From contig CALZJV010000240.1 in assembly GCA_945787595.1 (NCBI GenBank), positions 1 through 25,538 of the forward strand: 25,538 nucleotides of DNA, given 5' to 3'. The notes under the pieces are model-generated. The model was given only the letters and a program-made list of their open reading frames with translations, did not search any database and had not been told where the DNA came from. Each line of letters begins with the position of its first letter. Within the stretch, counting starts at the first letter, position 1. Shown here piece by piece: positions 19,260-25,538 of this stretch. The position numbers were made by a program, and so were the translations under genes. Source of the DNA: an uncultured Desulfobacterales bacterium. Its GTDB lineage: Bacteria > Desulfobacterota > Desulfobacteria > Desulfobacterales > JAFDCJ01.

Positions 19260-19611
19260 TAGAAATACCTCCTTGTTATTAGCTGAAACCACATTGGCCC
19301 CAGACAAATTTATATACAACAGCTAATATGCCAAAAGGCTCTTAGTTCGCCTCACTCATCCGCCGGAGACGGAGAGTATTGGAAAGTTGGAATTTTGGAA
19401 TAATGGGTTTAAAGAGACTATGACTCAAAACGCAAATGAATCGCTATGCCCTGTCTTTATAAATCGAAAGCATTCTACAAATATTAATATGCAATCGAAA
19501 ATATTCAATCATTGGAGCATGGTAAGCGTATCCCTGTCACTCATTTTGCCATAAAATGTCGTAGATCCGCCTCTGGGGGACACAAAAATAGTTTCTAAGG
19601 GCCTTGCCGTC
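19260..19611. other. Gene-free spacer between fabG and acpP
   Basis: This 352-base stretch holds the acpP binding site, a TTGGAAAGTTGGAATTTTGGAA-like run of repeated words near 19378-19404, and an inverted copy of the ATTGAATATT word near 19500. A short minus-strand open frame across 19509-19700 overlaps the fabG end and has no support. No clear promoter for acpP was recognised. The spacer is unusually long for this otherwise compact gene pair. Confidence 0.6.
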
Positions 19612-20358
19612 TCACATATACATCCCACCGCTGACATGAATAACCTGCCCGGTGATGTAAGCGGCCTGATCGGAGGCCAGAAACACCACCGCCGAGGCAA
19701 TGTCCTGTGCAGTTCCGGCCCGTCCCAAAGGAATTTGTGCCACCATCGCCGCTCTAGCTTTGTCCGACACGGAAGCTGTCATATCCGTTTCAATAAATCC
19801 CGGGGCCACTGCATTCACCGCAATGTTCCGGCTTGCCAGTTCTTTGGCGACGGCTTTGGTGAGTCCGATAATACCGGCCTTTGAAGCGACATAATTTGCC
19901 TGCCCCGGATTGCCGCTCGCCCCCACCACAGACGATACGTTGATGATACGCCCGGATCGTTGCTTGAGCATTATTTTGGAAACCGCTTTAATGCAGTGAA
20001 AAGCCCCCTTTAAGTTGATGTCGAGAACATCATCCCAGTCGGCTTCTTTCATACGAACGATCAACCCGTCCCGGGTGATACCGGCGTTGTTGACCAACAC
20101 ATTAATACGACCGGTTTCATCCAGTGCCCGTCCGACAAATTCGGACACCTCTTTTTCGGAAGCAACATTTACCCGCGTGCCGGTTGCCCTTCCGCCGGCA
20201 TCGCTCACAAGTTTTTCGGTTTGGGCAGCAGCTTCGGCATCCGATGAGTAATTAAAAAATATGTGGTTGTCGACATGAGCAAATGCCATGCAAATACCCC
20301 TGCCAATGCCCCTGGAGCCGCCCGTAACCAAAATGGTCCTTTTAACCGCGTCGGCCAT
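19612..20358 (-). CDS. fabG: 3-oxoacyl-ACP reductase
   Basis: FabG reduces 3-oxoacyl-ACP with NADPH in fatty-acid elongation. The 248-residue short-chain dehydrogenase has the TGGSRGIG cofactor loop (12-19), NNAG (90-93), the catalytic Asn115, Ser143, Tyr156 and Lys160, and the C-terminal TGQVIHVSGG typical of FabG. I chose ATG 20358 with an AGAGGTGAT binding site. A GTG two codons upstream overlaps the stop of the acyl-CoA dehydrogenase gene, so the two are coupled either way. Confidence 0.95.
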   Translation of the reverse strand: MADAVKRTILVTGGSRGIGRGICMAFAHVDNHIFFNYSSDAEAAAQTEKLVSDAGGRATGTRVNVASEKEVSEFVGRALDETGRINVLVNNAGITRDGLIVRMKEADWDDVLDINLKGAFHCIKAVSKIMLKQRSGRIINVSSVVGASGNPGQANYVASKAGIIGLTKAVAKELASRNIAVNAVAPGFIETDMTASVSDKARAAMVAQIPLGRAGTAQDIASAVVFLASDQAAYITGQVIHVSGGMYM

Positions 20359-20360
20359 GA

Positions 20361-22028
20361 TCACCTCTCAAACACGATGTCGGCAAGCTGATCCATATCA
20401 TTAATGAGGTTTCGAAAGCTTTGGGTCATCTCAGCGTAACCAACCTTCGCCATGAATTCAGCCGCCGTCTTCTGATCGAATTCACCACAGCCCCATACAA
20501 TTTTAAAACAGTTTTGGGACACAACCTGGGCAACCTCATTGCTAAATAGTCTTGAAATCAGTTTAATTTTTTCGGCCCCCGAATCACCGCGTCGGCAACA
20601 CTTGAAAGCCCTGCGGGCCAGACTGGCACCAACCTCTACATGGGTCATCATATCGGCCAGCGCAAACATGATATATTGCCGCCGGGTTAAACGATGGTCA
20701 TTGACCAGGTTAACGGTCTGATTCAGCGCTCGGGCTGCAAGTCCGTAAATCCGGCACCCAAGGTCCCCGAATTCAGCATGCAGCTTGTCCATTTCATCGC
20801 CGATGGACTGGTAGAATTCGCCCTTTGATTTGCGTGTTTTTTTCCAGCGAAAGGTGCTGATGATGTTTTGCTGGATTTCACTGGTGCCTTCATAAATGCT
20901 GGTGATTCGCACATCTCTTTTGATCTTCTCTACTTCGTACTCGGTAATGTAGCCATAACCGCCCAACGCCTGCATGGCATCATCAACTGCTTTGTTGACT
21001 GATTCCGTAGCAAACAGCTTCGAAATGGAGCCTTCCACTTCCAGATTTTTTTCGCCGAAATCCAATCTTTCGGCAACCTCTTCGATATAAGCCTCGGCCG
21101 CGGCAAGACGAATGACATGGGGTATGATCAGCTTGTGCGTGTATCCCTGTTTTTCAGATAAAGGCGTTTTAAACTGAATACGTTCTTTGGCATAGGAAAT
21201 CGCAATATCAAGGGCAGCTTCTCCACCACCCAGAGCCATAGCGGCGACCATCACCCTCGTATACCCGAAAACCTTGGTGGCTTGCTTAAGTCCAAGACCG
21301 GGGATGCCACCGATAAGATTTTCCACCGGTACGAAAGCATCGGAGAAGGTCAGCGGCGAAGTGTTCGAAGCCCGTATCCCATGCTTTTCCTCGCCTTTCC
21401 CGCGGGTGTAGCCCTCGGTGTCTTTTTCCATCACAAAAAAGGTGGCCCCTTCGGGTGTATTGGCTAAAACGGTGATGAAATCAGCATAAAGTCCGGTGGA
21501 AATAAACTGCTTGCTGCCGTTTAGCTTGTATCCGGTGATCTCACCCGCTTCATTTGTCACCGGATCTGCCTTGGTCTTGATTGCGGCAACATTGCTTCCG
21601 GCATCCGGTTCGGTGACTGCATAGGCCACCAGGGCGGTGCCCTCTGCGATGGCACCGAGCCACTTTTGTTTCTGTTCTTTCGTGCCTCCCACCATAATTG
21701 GATCAGCCCCCAGCTGAAGGGCAAAAAAAGCGGTGGTAATCCCCAGGCAGATCTTGGCCATTTCCCGGGTTATGGCGCAAGTGTCCCGTGCCCCGCCACC
21801 CATACCGCCATAGGCCTCCGGCAACATTAACAGTTGCAACCCGATCTCAGGCCCCAGCATTTCGCGGATCGTCTCTTCCGGGAAAATTTCTTTTTGGTCA
21901 AACTCAATTATTCTGTCCTTGGTCAAAAGCCGCTTTTTTAATTGACTTATAGTATCCAGTACCATTTGTCTGGATTCTATATCCAATCCATAAAGTTGTC
22001 TTACTTCAGAACTTTCATCTGCAAACAT
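20361..22028 (-). CDS. Acyl-CoA dehydrogenase family flavoprotein
   Basis: These FAD enzymes introduce a 2,3 double bond into acyl thioesters and pass electrons to ETF. The 555-residue protein has the N-terminal helical domain, the beta-domain signature AYAVTEPDAGSN (135-146), GSKQFIST, the FGYTRVMVAAMALGGGE helix, ALGGYGY and SIYEGTSEIQ with the expected catalytic base Glu380. About 160 residues follow the core, a C-terminal helical extension of the kind seen in the long VLCAD/ACAD9-like forms. It starts at ATG 22028 with AAGGA upstream, 40 bases after rpmF, and abuts fabG. A beta-oxidation type enzyme within fatty-acid synthesis genes is unusual; its substrate is unknown. Confidence 0.93.
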   Translation of the reverse strand: MFADESSEVRQLYGLDIESRQMVLDTISQLKKRLLTKDRIIEFDQKEIFPEETIREMLGPEIGLQLLMLPEAYGGMGGGARDTCAITREMAKICLGITTAFFALQLGADPIMVGGTKEQKQKWLGAIAEGTALVAYAVTEPDAGSNVAAIKTKADPVTNEAGEITGYKLNGSKQFISTGLYADFITVLANTPEGATFFVMEKDTEGYTRGKGEEKHGIRASNTSPLTFSDAFVPVENLIGGIPGLGLKQATKVFGYTRVMVAAMALGGGEAALDIAISYAKERIQFKTPLSEKQGYTHKLIIPHVIRLAAAEAYIEEVAERLDFGEKNLEVEGSISKLFATESVNKAVDDAMQALGGYGYITEYEVEKIKRDVRITSIYEGTSEIQQNIISTFRWKKTRKSKGEFYQSIGDEMDKLHAEFGDLGCRIYGLAARALNQTVNLVNDHRLTRRQYIMFALADMMTHVEVGASLARRAFKCCRRGDSGAEKIKLISRLFSNEVAQVVSQNCFKIVWGCGEFDQKTAAEFMAKVGYAEMTQSFRNLINDMDQLADIVFER

Positions 22029-22068
22029 CTGTTGAATTCCTTATGCTTAACGAGACTGAGATTGGGTG

Positions 22069-22251
22069 TTAATCCTCATCTATTGAAATGACGGTGCGGC
22101 CTTTGTATGAACCGCAGCTGGGACAGGCATGATGCGGAAGCTTTGCCTCACCGCAATCAGGGCAGGTTGATAGATTTGGGGGTGATGCTTTTTGGTGTGT
22201 TCTTCGTTTGTCACGCTTGGATTTGGATGTCTTTCGTTTGGGTACAGGCAT
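22069..22251 (-). CDS. rpmF: 50S ribosomal protein L32 (zinc-binding form)
   Basis: This is a large-subunit ribosomal protein. The 60-residue product starts [17 protein letters not shown], the family signature with Pro in place of the usual Ala2, and has two CxxC pairs (CPDC and CPSC) forming a zinc ribbon. ATG 22251 has AGGAG eight bases upstream; a TTG two codons further upstream is disregarded. It is the first gene of the long minus-strand series. Confidence 0.96.
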   Translation of the reverse strand: MPVPKRKTSKSKRDKRRTHQKASPPNLSTCPDCGEAKLPHHACPSCGSYKGRTVISIDED

Positions 22252-22322
22252 AAGCAATCTCCTAAATATTTGATATATCTATAAATATAATTTTATTACT
22301 ACTCGGATTTGACGGTGGACTT

Positions 22323-22351
22323 CTAGTAATTTAAATTCGGATGAATGTCAA
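22323..22351 (-). promoter_or_regulatory. Candidate sigma70 promoter of the rpmF series
   Basis: On the minus strand a perfect TTGACA (22351-22346) is followed after 17 bases by TACTAG (22328-22323), a weak -10. Transcription would start about 65 bases upstream of the rpmF ATG. Confidence 0.5.
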
Positions 22352-22437
22352 GTATTTTCAAAGGCTGAATCAATTTTGTTTGCTTGTGTCAGCTTAGCTT
22401 CTGTGCTATTAGCTTTAGCCGGTGACTGTTAAGTTTT

Positions 22438-22460
22438 ATAATATAACCGGTTAATATTAT
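22438..22460. promoter_or_regulatory. 23-bp near-perfect palindrome upstream of the rpmF-fab series (possible operator)
   Basis: The centre AACCGGTT is flanked by ATAATAT on the left and AATATTAT on the right, symmetrical except for one missing base. It lies about 90 bases upstream of the candidate -35 of the rpmF promoter, in the AT-rich part of the 616-base divergent gap 22258-22873. It could be a repressor or activator site. No gene was seen in this gap. Confidence 0.4.
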
Positions 22461-22692
22461 TTGTCAAATTAATTTTATTCGAATACTACCACTTATTTTG
22501 AAACGGTCATTAACTGCGGGAATTTTATGGAAAAATAGAAACATTTAAGCTTAAGCGATAAATTGGTTGACAACCACAATATACTAATGACTTACTATAA
22601 TGAGGTATTTTAAGTAAATTGATATGCAGTTAATTATCGTGATCTCAAATAGTTAACCATAAAAATGAAAGCACTATAACCACTGCATAGAT

Positions 22693-22788
22693 TGAGCGGT
22701 TCAGGCCGGAGGGGAGGCCGGGGCGGTCTTGAACCCTGCCTGTGGGGTCGAAGCCCGAAGGGCGGAGTCCCAAACCTGGAACCACTCA
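22693..22788. other. G/C-rich structured element upstream of gltX
   Basis: The ends can pair over about 12 positions: TGAGCGGTTCAGG (22693-22705) with CCTGGAACCACTCA (22775-22788), with one mismatch and one bulge. The interior is rich in GGCCGG, GGGG and GCCCG runs. It contrasts sharply with the AT-rich surroundings and ends about 85 bases before the gltX ATG. It may be an mRNA leader structure, a small RNA or a dispersed repeat. Confidence 0.5.
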
Positions 22789-22873
22789 GTTTAGGTTAAA
22801 CCAAAAAGTCCAAAGGTCTCAGATCAACCCGTTTGGTGCGCCGCCGACAACAGATCAAGGTGAGGAGGTATAA

Positions 22874-24260
22874 ATGGAACAAATCATCACACGGTTTCCC
22901 CCGAGTCCCACCGGTTATCTTCACGTGGGAGGAGCTCGCACTGCAATTTTTAACTGGCTGTACGCCCGACATATGAACGGCAGATTTATCCTGCGAATCG
23001 AGGATACGGATACGCAACGTTCAACTCAGGCCTCGGTAGATGCGATCTTTGATGCCTTGCAATGGTTAGATATAGATTGGGACGAAGGACCCTATTTTCA
23101 AACCCAACGTTTCGATATTTACAACGAATATATTCAAAAAATGATTGATTCGGAACATGCCTACTATTGCACCTGTTCCCCGAAACAAATAGACGCCATG
23201 CGGCAGCAAGCCATGGCAAGTGGAGCAAAGCCGCGTTATGACGGTACCTGTAGGGAAAAAGGGCTAAAAAAGACGGAAAACACGGTGGTACGATTCAAAG
23301 CCCCCCTCAGCGGTACTACCCTGGTCGAAGATGTGATCAAAGGCAATATTGTTTTCCAAAACGATGAATTGGATGATTTTGTCATTTGCCGCAGCGACGG
23401 TACCCCCACTTATAACTTTGTCGTGGTCGTCGACGATATTAGCATGAATATCAACACCATTATTCGCGGCGACGACCATGTGATGAATACTCCCAAACAG
23501 ATTCTGCTCTACCGTGCCCTGGGAGCTCCTTTGCCCACCTTCGGACATGTTCCCATGGTGCTCGGCAGCGATCGCAGCCGGTTGAGCAAACGCCATGGCG
23601 CAATGTCCGTAACCGCCTATCGGGATATGGGGCTACCTCGTGCGTCTCGGTTGGTCTCATGGCGACCAGGAATTTTTTACCCGTGATGAACTGATCAGGG
23701 TATTTGATCTTAAAAATATCGGACGCTCGGCGGGAATTTTCGATCCTGAAAAATTGCTGGCGCTCAATGCAGAGCACATTAAGGCAACCTCTCCGGTGAA
23801 TCTGGTGGTGCCCTTGACACCATTTTTAAAAGAATACGATGTTGAGATTAAAGAGGATGACTATACCCACAAAGTCATTGAAACCCTTGTCCCCCGCAGC
23901 AAGACCCTTAAAGAGATGGCCCAGGCATCCTTATTTTTTTATCTTGAAGACATACCCTTCGAAGAAAAGGCAGCCCGAAAATTTCTCAAACCGGACGCCT
24001 TGGCACCCTTGAAGTTGTTGACGGAAAAACTGGGAGCTCTGGCAAGCTATACCCACGAAAGCCTTGAAGATGTATTTAAAAATGTGATGGATCAAACCGG
24101 TCTCAAGCTAGGCAAAATCGCCCAACCGGTACGCGTGGCACTGACCGGAAGAACCGCGAGCCCGGGTATTTTTGAGATTATAGCCATTTTGGGACCCGAA
24201 CGCGTGATCCCGCGCCTGGAGAAGGCGATACGGTATATTGAGGCAAATTTAGACAAATAG
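22874..24260 (+). pseudogene. gltX: Glutamyl-tRNA synthetase interrupted by an internal frameshifting deletion
   Basis: GltX charges tRNA-Glu and, in non-discriminating forms, tRNA-Gln. The first 253 codons carry the class I HVGG signature (17-20), zinc-type Cys99, Cys101 and Cys126, and the KMSKS equivalent LSKR (237-240). The coding then continues in another frame from 23634 ([20 protein letters not shown]) to the normal C-terminus at 24260. At the junction the family has about eight more residues between DMG and YLVRLG (usually beginning YLPEA), so net loss is about 23 bases. Read without repair, the protein ends after 270 residues. Rejoined, it would have about 461 residues against the usual 465-490. 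A strong GAGGAGG site precedes ATG 22874. A sequence or assembly error is possible because all other motifs are intact. Confidence 0.9.
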
Positions 24261-24269
24261 CCGAAATAA

Positions 24270-24409
24270 AAGAAGGTGAGAAGTTAGGAAGTTAAGAAGG
24301 TAAGAAGAATAGAAGGTGAGAAGGTGAGAGGGCTGAATTATAGAAGATGAGAAGGTGAGAGGGCTGAATTATAGAAGATGAGAAGGTGAGAGGGTGAGAA
24401 GTTCAGAAA
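24270..24409 (+). repeat. Purine-rich repeat region with a 31-bp tandem unit
   Basis: AGAAGGTGAGAAGTTAGGAA-type words run through the region. A 31-bp unit is repeated exactly at 24318-24348 and 24349-24379, with a partial third copy at 24380-24394. The plus strand is almost wholly purine. It begins just after the gltX stop, within the 513-base gap 24261-24773. Confidence 0.85.
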
Positions 24410-24483
24410 ATAAAGCTGAAAAGTTTTGTTTTTAATGATCGTAAGCCGAATATAGGGAGGTTTTAATGTGTCATTTGTTAACT

Positions 24484-24617
24484 CTCTGATTTTCTTACCT
24501 TCTTAACCTCTGATCTTCTTATTTTCCTAACCCTCTGATTTTCTTATCTTCTTAACCTCTGATTTTCTTATCTTCTTAACCTCTGATTTTCTTATCTTCT
24601 TAACCTCTGATCTTCTT
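24484..24617 (+). repeat. Pyrimidine-rich 24-bp tandem array, 5.5 copies
   Basis: Units of the form CTCTGATTTTCTTATCTTCTTAAC occupy 24484-24507, 24508-24531, 24533-24556, 24557-24580 and 24581-24604 with a partial sixth to 24617. Units three to five are identical. The plus strand is almost wholly pyrimidine and its words are approximate complements of the purine-rich region 75 bases upstream. There are no spacers, so it is not a CRISPR array. Confidence 0.88.
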
Positions 24618-24727
24618 TCTATGATCTATGCGATCTGTGAATTCGATCGAATCGGTTGGCTAATAAGCCGTCGTTCAAACGCAACCTTACTGAGTGGGAG
24701 ACAGGCTCGGGCGGCTATATATTTTCC

Positions 24728-24756
24728 TTGACTCACGGGCGCTGATTGTGTATTAG
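24728..24756 (+). promoter_or_regulatory. Sigma70 promoter of tRNA-Gln
   Basis: TTGACT (24728-24733), a 17-base spacer and TATTAG (24751-24756) place the start near 24763, about 11 bases before the mature tRNA. Confidence 0.75.
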
Positions 24757-24773
24757 TTAACGCTTAAAAATAC

Positions 24774-24847
24774 TGAGGGATCGTCTAGCGGCAGGACGAC
24801 GGGTTCTGGCCCCGTTAACCCAGGTTCGAATCCTGGTCCCTCAGCCA
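24774..24847 (+). tRNA. tRNA-Gln (anticodon CUG)
   Basis: The sequence folds as a complete cloverleaf: acceptor TGAGGGA/TCCCTCA, D stem GTC/GAC, anticodon stem ACGGG/CCCGT with loop TTCTGGC (anticodon CTG at 24806-24808), T arm CCAGG-TTCGAAT-CCTGG, discriminator G and an encoded CCA. It decodes CAG. It follows gltX by about 510 bases; if the organism lacks GlnRS, a non-discriminating GltX plus GatCAB would charge it, but this window does not show which applies. Confidence 0.95.
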
Positions 24848-24863
24848 ATATTTACCAATAAAG

Positions 24864-24900
24864 ACGGGGACTTATCATTTTTAAGTCCCGTTTTATGTTT
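24864..24900 (+). terminator. Intrinsic terminator of tRNA-Gln
   Basis: ACGGGGACTTA (24864-24874) pairs with TAAGTCCCGT (24882-24891) with one bulged G, followed by a T-rich TTTTATGTTT tail. Confidence 0.8.
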
Positions 24901-24920
24901 AGCAGATGTTTAGCAGATAG

Positions 24921-24947
24921 TTACCGGAATTTAGTGTAATTCGGTAA
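24921..24947. repeat. Hairpin between the tRNA-Gln terminator and the tRNA fragment
   Basis: TTACCGGAATT and AATTCGGTAA pair with a single bulged G around a six-base loop. It directly follows a duplicated TGTTTAGCAGA word (24897-24918 region). Confidence 0.5.
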
Positions 24948-24978
24948 AAATCATTAAGGCTTGCTATCGTTAGGGGTC

Positions 24979-25006
24979 GCTGGTTCAAATCCAGTACCGC
25001 CTACCA
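24979..25006 (+). pseudogene. 3' fragment of a tRNA gene (T arm, acceptor strand and CCA)
   Basis: GCTGG-TTCAAAT-CCAGT forms a T arm, followed by ACCGCCT, discriminator A and CCA. The preceding GGGGTC resembles a variable region, but no matching acceptor 5' strand (AGGCGGT) or D arm is present upstream, so this is a remnant rather than a working tRNA. Its identity cannot be assigned. It may be an old tandem tRNA gene or an integration-site scar. Confidence 0.75.
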
Positions 25007-25020
25007 ATATTTATCAATAA

Positions 25021-25054
25021 AAACGGGTACTTAAAAATTTGAGTGCCCGTTTTT
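25021..25054 (+). terminator. Terminator-like hairpin after the tRNA fragment
   Basis: AAACGGGTACT pairs with AGTGCCCGTTT and runs into a T tract. It is a diverged copy of the tRNA-Gln terminator and sits at the same distance from its CCA. Confidence 0.7.
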
Positions 25055-25137
25055 ATGTTTGCCGGATGTTTGCCGGTTGCCGTTTAGAATTGAACGCCGG
25101 TTCACGTCCACAAACTTGGCAGCCACAATAATAAAAG

Positions 25138-25165
25138 TTGACATAAATTCATAGGTTCTGATAAT
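25138..25165 (+). promoter_or_regulatory. Candidate promoter of the leader at the right edge
   Basis: A perfect TTGACA (25138-25143), a 16-base spacer and GATAAT (25160-25165, five of six consensus bases) would start a transcript near 25172, just ahead of the structured leader. Confidence 0.55.
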
Positions 25166-25225
25166 GATCTAGGGTTAGAATTTCGGAAAGGAATAAATTA
25201 AGCTCAATCTTTTAGTCGATAAATA

Positions 25226-25296
25226 AAAGACAACGCCAAACCCAGCGGGGGGGTGGGCCTAATGCCGATTGTCTTAACATATAAAGCCGAGTTGCC
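25226..25296 (+). ncRNA. GEMM-like (c-di-GMP-I type) riboswitch, contracted or degenerate
   Basis: Several landmarks of the GEMM aptamer occur in order: ACGCCAAACCC near the 5' end, a G-rich segment, GGGCCTAA (25255-25262), TAT and AAGCCGAGTTGCC (25284-25296). In known members GGGACGCAAAGCC lies between the first helix and GGGCCTAA; here that segment is missing or reduced to a G run, so ligand binding is doubtful. A competing stem pairs AAGACAA (25228-25234 region) with TTGTCTT (25269-25275). The 3' aptamer strand overlaps the 5' arm of the terminator that follows, the usual layout of a transcription-attenuating riboswitch. The family call is from memory of the consensus, not a covariance search. 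Confidence 0.45.
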
Positions 25297-25321
25297 TTTT
25301 TATTGTGACTTGGCTTTTTTT
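25283..25321 (+). terminator. Intrinsic terminator of the riboswitch-like leader
   Basis: AAAGCCGAGT (25283-25292) pairs over ten positions with ACTTGGCTTT (25308-25317), with one G-T wobble, and is followed by a run of T residues to 25321. The 5' arm is shared with the last strand of the upstream aptamer-like fold. Downstream, 25322-25530 is AT-rich and shows no gene. Confidence 0.8.
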
Positions 25322-25530
25322 ATTAGGAAATAAGTTTGGATAGCATTTACATATCTGAAATTATTGGATTATTTTGATACTGGCAAGATATTTGTAATCG
25401 AAACTCCGTCAAATTTGGACTAATTTTAGAGCATATCATAAATTTTACCGAGGTTCAGATTATTTCCATATACTTATACTTGATGTCTTCTGTTAATCGG
25501 ATACCTATTTGTCGAAAATCAGAATTAAAA

Positions 25531-25538
25531 AAAGGAGC
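25531..25538 (+). promoter_or_regulatory. Ribosome binding site at the window edge
   Basis: AAAGGAG follows an A-rich run at the very end, which suggests a plus-strand gene starting within about ten bases beyond the window and controlled by the upstream leader. Confidence 0.4.

Noticed and set aside
19509..19700. 63-codon minus-strand open frame across the end of fabG
   Set aside because: It overlaps the fabG C-terminus in another frame and then runs into spacer DNA; no binding site and no recognisable domain.
22567..22601. TTGACA and TATAAT as a gltX promoter
   Set aside because: Both hexamers are perfect but stand 23 bases apart, too far for a normal sigma70 promoter. One of them may still be used with another partner hexamer.
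22874..24260. Programmed frameshift or ribosome bypass in gltX
   Set aside because: Bypassing skips extra bases, whereas here bases are missing relative to the family. A plus-one shift alone would still leave about eight residues absent.
24466..24489. Short plus-strand gene with a good GGGAGG binding site
   Set aside because: The frame from ATG 24466 ends after seven codons inside the tandem array. It is probably a chance match.
24484..24617. Possible CRISPR array
   Set aside because: The 24-bp units are directly adjacent with no unique spacers, lack dyad symmetry and have no cas genes nearby. It is a plain tandem array.

Overview
The window reads as a chromosomal segment of a free-living Gram-negative bacterium, most likely a Desulfobacterota (deltaproteobacterial, Desulfobacterales-like) lineage. 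This placement is inferred from gene order (rpmF to fabG-acpP-fabF-rpiB-dCMP deaminase-nrdR-ribD-ribE-ribBA-ribH-nusB, and ispG-proS-rel), a BamD-like lipoprotein, and repeat-rich intergenic spacers. I ran no database search. Almost everything is core housekeeping. I see no transposase, integrase, CRISPR array or toxin gene.

Layout. Positions 1-2958: purN (minus), trxA with a consensus sigma70 promoter, a BamD-like lipoprotein gene and rpmB (plus). Positions 2955-7785: a minus-strand ispG-proS-rel group covering isoprenoid synthesis, prolyl-tRNA charging and the (p)ppGpp stringent response; proS carries a frameshifting internal deletion. Positions 8158-10342: two plus-strand genes, a small unrecognised protein made of two HTH-like repeats and an MltF-type lytic transglycosylase. 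Positions 10387-22251: a long minus-strand series of 14 genes beginning at rpmF and passing through an acyl-CoA dehydrogenase, fabG, acpP, fabF, rpiB, dCMP deaminase, nrdR, ribD, ribE, ribBA, ribH and nusB to a metallo-beta-lactamase-fold hydrolase. Positions 22874-24260: gltX (plus), also broken by a frameshifting internal deletion. Positions 24728-25538: tRNA-Gln(CUG) with its own promoter and terminator, a 3' tRNA fragment with a diverged copy of the same downstream module, and a promoter/riboswitch-like leader/terminator ending at a ribosome binding site on the window edge.

The genes form functional blocks: fatty-acid elongation (fabG, acpP, fabF, possibly with the dehydrogenase), nucleotide supply and its control (purN, dCMP deaminase, NrdR), the whole riboflavin pathway from GTP and ribulose 5-phosphate (ribD, ribE, ribBA, ribH; RpiB acts on ribulose 5-phosphate), and translation (rpmB, rpmF, proS, gltX, tRNA-Gln).

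The least ordinary content lies between the genes and in the two aminoacyl-tRNA synthetases. The spacers hold a dispersed repeat repertoire, including a 59-bp palindromic element in two inverted copies, a composite repeat in two inverted copies, 14-, 24- and 31-bp tandem arrays and several large hairpins. Both synthetase genes have small out-of-frame deletions in conserved segments. The right edge holds a contracted c-di-GMP-I (GEMM)-like riboswitch in a plausible transcription-attenuation arrangement.
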